Shown piece by piece: positions 60,012-64,000 of a stretch of DNA of 64,000 nt (positions are counted from its first letter, which is position 1; every line of letters begins with the position of its first letter). The translations under genes and the position numbers were made by a program. Below the pieces are notes generated by a model. That model was not told where the DNA came from. It saw nothing but the letters and a program-made list of their open reading frames with translations, and ran no database searches. The stretch is from Paenibacillus xylanexedens (GTDB taxonomy: Bacteria; Bacillota; Bacilli; Paenibacillales; Paenibacillaceae). The stretch lies in the NCBI RefSeq assembly GCF_007676705.1, contig NZ_VEBF01000001.1:992001-1056000 (forward strand). The letters are read 5' to 3'.

Positions 60012-62598
60012 CGTTGAATACCTCCACGTTATAATACGGTCTGAGTTCTTCATCATTTAAAAGATCCGGGAATTGAAGCGGTACCGTTTGTTTCAATCCC
60101 GTCTGGAATATATTGAACTTCAGCTTATTGAACCAAGCTCCTCTTTGACTCAGACGCTCTTCCAAATCCTGCAAACGTGCAAGGTAATCCGGATGATTAG
60201 GTCGTTCTGCCACAGCCTCTTTGGCATAAACAAGCGCTGATTCTCCTTGACCAAGATGCATATAGGATAAACTCAGTAAACTACATGTATCCCCCCGCAA
60301 ACCAAACTCGTAGGCTCGGGTTAACATTTTGCGAGCGACATCGTATTTACGTGCTTGATATAGATGTAAGCCCCCATAAAAATAGCTGTAACCATCAATC
60401 TTGGCAGGTTCTACCGTTTTATAATAGTGCACCATAGCGCTGTCCAACTCATCCCACTGCTTGAGTTCGGCAAAGATGCGAATCATCTGTAAAAGTGCCC
60501 ACGGATTATTAGGCTCGTGATTCTGAATCATCAGAATCCATTTTGCTGCCTCCTCAAACTTACGATCCGCAAGCAGGCAGACAGCAATCATTTTTTGAAG
60601 ATAGAGACTCTCCGGTATGTCATGATAAAATGTCAGCAAGAAATCGTAGGCCATGCTCCAGTGCTTTCTATAAAAATGAATATCCGCTGCTGCGCCAAGA
60701 GCTTCTCCCCGATACGAATTGTCTCCAGTCTCCAAATATTGATCAATGACAGTCAAGGCAAGATCAAACTCACATTGTCTCCTGTAGGCTGTAAATAGAT
60801 GATACAGCGTGCTCGGATAACTCTCGATGCGCAAAGAAGCTTGGAAACACTGTGCGGCATCTTCGAATCTGTCCAATTTCATATAAGAGATGCCAAGGTA
60901 GTAATAGAGATCAGCTCTTTCATTACCTTCATTCAGATGAGTCTCAAAGCACGTTATAGCCTTATCATACTGTTCTAGGTGATAGTAACTGAAAGCTAAT
61001 CCAAATTCGTAGCCTTCCCCACCTTTTAAAGTTTGTGCCTGCAAAAGATTCTCAATAGCCTGCTCATATTCTTCAAGCATTCGATAGGATTCACCGAGAT
61101 AAAAGTAGACTCCAGGCTCTTCTGCCATATATTCTTTTAGAATAAGACCGTCTGATATTACTGCCTCATAATGATCGAGATTATAATTGACCTTTGTGCG
61201 TAAGTACAGAGCCTCTTGATGAACAAAGGCTTCATCTGCAGCCTTTGCGACAGAATGATTAAGGTACTGTAAAGCGAGTTTTCGATCAACATCGTATGCA
61301 ATTTGAGCAGCCGAGAACCAAGCATTACTGCTTAACAGCACCTCTGATCCAAATCCTTCAATCAAGGATAATACCTTGTCTGATTGTTTACTTATACGGT
61401 AAAGCTCAATCAGTTCCTCGATATGTTCCGTTCGAGGATAACTGTTATTTTGAAGCTCTTCTTCCAAAATCGTAATACGTTCTTGCTCATATTCATTTCG
61501 TACATGCCATAGACGAGTTCGTAGTTCCAAGTCCGCTGGGAATCGTTCTAACGCTGCCTTATATAAGGCTATGACTTCGTTCTTTCTACCCAACAGGATC
61601 AGACATTGCGCTGCAGATGATAATGCAGGACAATAGATGGCTGGTTCAGTTGCATCCGACAACTGCATATTGATGGATAGGGCTTCATTCGTATGTCCAC
61701 ACTTCAGTAACATGTCTGCTAAGTTACGGAGAATTAGAGGCTCATTCGGTAGAATAACTGCAAGCCTTGAGTACATATGGAGTGCGGTCTCCCAATCCTC
61801 AACGTTCATCGAATATACCGCAATCAAGCGCAGTAACACAGGGTCTTGTTCATACAGTTCGTAAGCTTTGCCCAACATCTCGTGGGCTGTGTCCAAGTCT
61901 TGATGAATGAGTGCACGTCTTGCGAATTCACGAATATATAAATAATTGTCTATCTCCAAACCATCTGCTGCCGCTTGGTGTAAAAATTCCAGCTGCAAAT
62001 CATATAGACTTTGATTTTGGTAACGAATATGACTCAGAAACGATGACGAAAATCGCTCGCTTAACTCCAGTTCATTGTCCATCCAGCCAAACGTATCATC
62101 TAGTAATTTCCATACAAAACCAGGGAGCCAGCTTCGTTCTGACAGAACAACTAACAATTCCGTGTGTAGTCTTTCACGAACCTGAATGCCCCAGAATTGC
62201 TCATCCTCCACAAGGTTAACCCATAGATCGTAACGAATGCGTAAGTTGAAATCCTCATACAGTCTAATCACTTCCTCCAGAAAATGATTTACAACTTCAC
62301 GCAGCGGATCTTCCCACTTTGGAGGAGCTATATGTAAGTCTTCGATATGTATACCTTGAGCTAAATCCTGCTTATCTTCCGTGAATCGGTCTGTACGATC
62401 ATCATCAAAGTCATTCTTCATCGGTTGATCCTTAACTGTTGATGCCATTTTTCTAGCTTGCTCGTAAGCTGCTCTAAGTTCCTTGAAACCTTCGGGCTGT
62501 TCTTCCGGATGATTGTGTTTTAACCTTGAGGCATATGCCCCTTTAATCACATTCAAATCTTCGGTAGGTTCAATACCAAGTATTCCCCAGTAGTCCAT
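59995..62598 (-). CDS. degenerate J-domain protein with C-terminal TPR array
   Basis: An 867-residue soluble protein. The first ~50 residues form a J-like domain (MDYWGILGIEPTEDLNVIKGAYASRLKHNHPEEQPEGFKELR, in pieces), where the canonical HPD tripeptide is His30-Pro31-Glu32, as in the DjlB/DjlC group. A charged linker (50-95), a helical middle part (95-220) and about 12-14 TPR-like repeats (about 230-830, e.g. YFYLGESYRMLEEYEQAIEN and YYYLGISYMKLDRFEDAAQ) follow. It probably scaffolds clients for an Hsp70. ATG at 62598 follows GAGAGG by about 8 bases. It heads the operon with DUF1266 and LysR genes. Confidence 0.88.
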   Translation of the reverse strand: MDYWGILGIEPTEDLNVIKGAYASRLKHNHPEEQPEGFKELRAAYEQARKMASTVKDQPMKNDFDDDRTDRFTEDKQDLAQGIHIEDLHIAPPKWEDPLREVVNHFLEEVIRLYEDFNLRIRYDLWVNLVEDEQFWGIQVRERLHTELLVVLSERSWLPGFVWKLLDDTFGWMDNELELSERFSSSFLSHIRYQNQSLYDLQLEFLHQAAADGLEIDNYLYIREFARRALIHQDLDTAHEMLGKAYELYEQDPVLLRLIAVYSMNVEDWETALHMYSRLAVILPNEPLILRNLADMLLKCGHTNEALSINMQLSDATEPAIYCPALSSAAQCLILLGRKNEVIALYKAALERFPADLELRTRLWHVRNEYEQERITILEEELQNNSYPRTEHIEELIELYRISKQSDKVLSLIEGFGSEVLLSSNAWFSAAQIAYDVDRKLALQYLNHSVAKAADEAFVHQEALYLRTKVNYNLDHYEAVISDGLILKEYMAEEPGVYFYLGESYRMLEEYEQAIENLLQAQTLKGGEGYEFGLAFSYYHLEQYDKAITCFETHLNEGNERADLYYYLGISYMKLDRFEDAAQCFQASLRIESYPSTLYHLFTAYRRQCEFDLALTVIDQYLETGDNSYRGEALGAAADIHFYRKHWSMAYDFLLTFYHDIPESLYLQKMIAVCLLADRKFEEAAKWILMIQNHEPNNPWALLQMIRIFAELKQWDELDSAMVHYYKTVEPAKIDGYSYFYGGLHLYQARKYDVARKMLTRAYEFGLRGDTCSLLSLSYMHLGQGESALVYAKEAVAERPNHPDYLARLQDLEERLSQRGAWFNKLKFNIFQTGLKQTVPLQFPDLLNDEELRPYYNVEVFNDAFFA

Positions 62599-62677
62599 GA
62601 TGTCGTTCCTCTCTTATCTGGAATTCTTCTCAATCTACAGATTTAGTTGCTATCAAAAAAAAGTAAACTTGATCATT

Positions 62678-62686
62678 AATATATCA
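62678..62686 (-). promoter_or_regulatory. extended -10 promoter of the J/TPR operon
   Basis: On the minus strand TGA-TATATT forms an extended -10, about 80 bases before the start codon; no strong -35 is seen. Confidence 0.45.
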
Positions 62687-62784
62687 TATCCCGGCTTATT
62701 TAAGGTTCTTTTCCGACAGCCCTCTCCCACCCAAAAGCGAAATCAAACGACTTTTCCGTACACAAAATATGGAATTCCAAAAAT

Positions 62785-62818
62785 AAAAGACCCACATCAT
62801 TTATGACGTGGGTTTTCA
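62785..62818. terminator. terminator between merR and the J/TPR operon
   Basis: ACCCACATCA pairs with TGACGTGGGT (one G-U-type mismatch) around TTTA; on the minus strand a T-rich tail follows, so it terminates merR. Confidence 0.8.
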
Positions 62819-62841
62819 AATTCCAATGGAGAGCATGGCCA

Positions 62842-63276
62842 TCAGGAGAATATATTCTTTTTTTCAAGTACAGACATCTGATTCTCGCCGGTAATAGGAC
62901 ATTCATCAGGAAACATACTTCGTTTATGCAACTTCTCGTCGATAAAATCCACTACCTGTTGTAACGAAGCAATCTGCGCTTCAACTTTCTTCCGATGATT
63001 CACCAGCATCTCCCGTTCCTCTGGGAAATCTGCCAGATCCGAATCCATGGACATCTGTAGATATGGCTTCATTTCCTCCAGAGACATTCCTGTTTTTTTC
63101 AGGCAAGTGATCAATTTCATCGTGAGTATATCCTCCGGGCGGTATACCCGATGCCGATTGACCTTGCGTTCTGCTCGGGGAAGAAGTCCAATTTTCTCAT
63201 AATAACGAATTGTATCTTCCGATAATCCGGCCTTTTCTGACGTTTCTTTAATGGAGAACAATTCATTTTCGCTCAT
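62842..63276 (-). CDS. MerR family transcriptional activator (AdhR/NmlR-like)
   Basis: A 144-residue MerR regulator. The winged HTH reads LFSIKETSEKAGLSEDTIRYYEKIGLLPRAERKVNRHRVYRPED (residues 6-49), followed by the long dimerisation helix and a short Cys-containing tail. Cys58 in TCLKKTGMSLEEM aligns with the sensing Cys of AdhR/NmlR, pointing to electrophile (aldehyde or quinone) sensing; this is inference. The ATG at 63276 is preferred because GGAGGAGG lies 8 bases before; the ATG at 63300 would almost coincide with the predicted transcription start. Divergent from the SDR gene. Confidence 0.9.
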   Translation of the reverse strand: MSENELFSIKETSEKAGLSEDTIRYYEKIGLLPRAERKVNRHRVYRPEDILTMKLITCLKKTGMSLEEMKPYLQMSMDSDLADFPEEREMLVNHRKKVEAQIASLQQVVDFIDEKLHKRSMFPDECPITGENQMSVLEKKNIFS

Positions 63277-63308
63277 CATACGGGCCTCCTCCACTTTCAT
63301 CTCTCTCC

Positions 63309-63339
63309 ATATTACAACTTGGAGTCAGCTCCAAGTCAA
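63309..63339 (-). promoter_or_regulatory. MerR-type autoregulated promoter of merR (19-bp spacer, operator in spacer)
   Basis: On the minus strand TTGACT (63334-63339) and TAATAT (63309-63314) are separated by exactly 19 bases. The operator ACTTGGAG-TCAG-CTCCAAGT (63317-63336) sits in the spacer, the classic MerR arrangement. Confidence 0.85.
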
Positions 63340-63366
63340 GCATGATCGGCTCTCTCATCTCCCCCC

Positions 63367-63397
63367 TTGACTTGGAGTCGACTCCAAGTTATAGAAT
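63367..63397 (+). promoter_or_regulatory. MerR-activated promoter of the SDR gene (19-bp spacer, perfect palindromic operator)
   Basis: TTGACT (63367-63372) and TAGAAT (63392-63397) are 19 bases apart. ACTTGGAGTCGACTCCAAGT (63370-63389) is a perfect 20-bp palindrome between them and shares both arms with the merR operator. Confidence 0.88.
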
Positions 63398-63448
63398 GAG
63401 CGCAGCATACAGATTCGTTCTGTAATCTCATTTCTTCTGGAGGTATAT

Positions 63449-64000
63449 ATGAATATACAAAATCAACTTCGCACCACACTTATCACAGGCTCAACGTCAG
63501 GAATCGGGCTAGAACTGACTCGCAAGTTACTGGCCGAACAATGGCAGGTCATCGGTCTCAATCGTTCCACTTTCCCGACTGACGATACCGATATTCAGAA
63601 CGCATTACGATCAGGCCAGCTCCAGTTAGTTCAGGCTAACCTGACCAACTACGACAGTCTGAGAACGGCACTGGAACAGATTAAATCCGATACCGATTCG
63701 ATCGATGTCTTATTTAACAATGCAGGAGGTAGCGCTGCTGAACTTCGTTTTTCTGATCAGGGGCATGAAATGCACTTTGAACTTCAGACCGTGGTTCCTT
63801 ACATCATTTACATGGATTTAGTTGACCTATTACTCAAAGGACAGATGAAAACCGTCGTAAATACCTCTACCACTGCTTTCAATATGGTCAAACAATTCGA
63901 TCTAAACATCCTGGAACGTCCGACTGAATTCAAAAAGCTGTTTGGTCCCTATGCCATATCGAAGCTTGGCCTCTCCCTATGGACACGCGAGGTTGCCAAA
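63449..64000 (+). CDS. short-chain dehydrogenase/reductase (SDR), cut by the window edge
   Basis: A classical SDR running off the right end after 184 codons. The nucleotide motif TGSTSGIG (residues 14-21), NNAGG near 90, a Ser-Thr-rich strand NTSTTAF and the catalytic YxxxK (YAISK, near 169-173) are visible. The ATG at 63449 follows GGAGG by 5 bases. It is divergent from merR and controlled by a 19-bp-spacer MerR promoter, so it is probably part of the same electrophile-stress response. The substrate is unknown; reductase activity on reactive carbonyls is a reasonable guess. Confidence 0.9.
   Translation, partial: MNIQNQLRTTLITGSTSGIGLELTRKLLAEQWQVIGLNRSTFPTDDTDIQNALRSGQLQLVQANLTNYDSLRTALEQIKSDTDSIDVLFNNAGGSAAELRFSDQGHEMHFELQTVVPYIIYMDLVDLLLKGQMKTVVNTSTTAFNMVKQFDLNILERPTEFKKLFGPYAISKLGLSLWTREVAK

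Overview
The window is a contiguous stretch of low-to-mid GC Firmicute chromosome, most probably Paenibacillus or a close relative. The evidence is strong AGGAGG ribosome binding sites, many TTG and GTG starts, compact operons closed by intrinsic terminators, a monoderm gene set (LTA synthase, sortless lipoproteins, DUF2600 terpene synthase, coproporphyrin-type heme genes) and bacillar families such as YitT, YtxH, YutE, RacE and AraM/EgsA. No plasmid, phage module, insertion sequence, CRISPR array or rRNA was seen. One tRNA gene (Leu, anticodon CAG) is present.

Layout. 1-6.9 kb: cshA RNA helicase (cut by the left edge), a YitT-type membrane protein, an exported glycoside-hydrolase-like protein, a MATE exporter and pfkA. 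6.9-15.4 kb: the sesquarterpene synthase ytpB upstream of pfkA, two integral-membrane transporters, a cold-shock gene with a structured leader, pepF with two plausible starts, a LapA-like protein and an M42 aminopeptidase. 15.4-20.0 kb: a coiled-coil protein and the operon DUF92 - tetR - ABC-F ATPase. 20.1-25.0 kb: an operon of MarR regulator, arylsulfotransferase-like protein and a sulfonate-type ABC importer (binding lipoprotein, ATPase, permease); its leader carries a strong intrinsic terminator before the first gene. 25.2-32.4 kb: capA - gdpD - fumarylacetoacetase-like operon and the overlapping heme operon hemE-hemH-hemY. 32.4-42.5 kb: MFS exporter, cytochrome P450, exported asparaginase, O-methyltransferase, RlmL-like RNA methylase, LTA synthase, a blasticidin-deaminase-like protein and a DsbA/FrnE oxidoreductase. 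42.5-51.5 kb: mostly minus-strand small conserved genes (AKR, DUF1450, HesB, DUF1232), a LysM-M14 peptidase, racE, YtxH, DUF4261, YutE-like DUF86, a 36-residue micro-protein, Dabb and holin-like genes. 51.9-64 kb: a regulator built from two tandem helix-turn-helix repeats, egsA, tRNA-Leu, a Gfo/Idh/MocA oxidoreductase behind a perfect 20-bp palindrome, a Cache-GGDEF cyclase, a spermidine-synthase-fold protein, an operon of a degenerate J-domain/TPR protein, DUF1266 protein and LysR regulator, and a divergent MerR/SDR pair with two textbook 19-bp-spacer MerR promoters.

How the genes work together. Clear functional units are the heme operon (three consecutive coproporphyrin-branch enzymes with overlapping reading frames), the arylsulfotransferase/importer operon, the MerR-SDR stress switch and the J/TPR-DUF1266-LysR operon. 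The last resembles the djlB/djlC-ybeR/ybeU association of enterobacteria and is one of the less explained systems here, with the attenuated arylsulfotransferase operon. All functional statements rest on reading the translated sequence; no database search was run.
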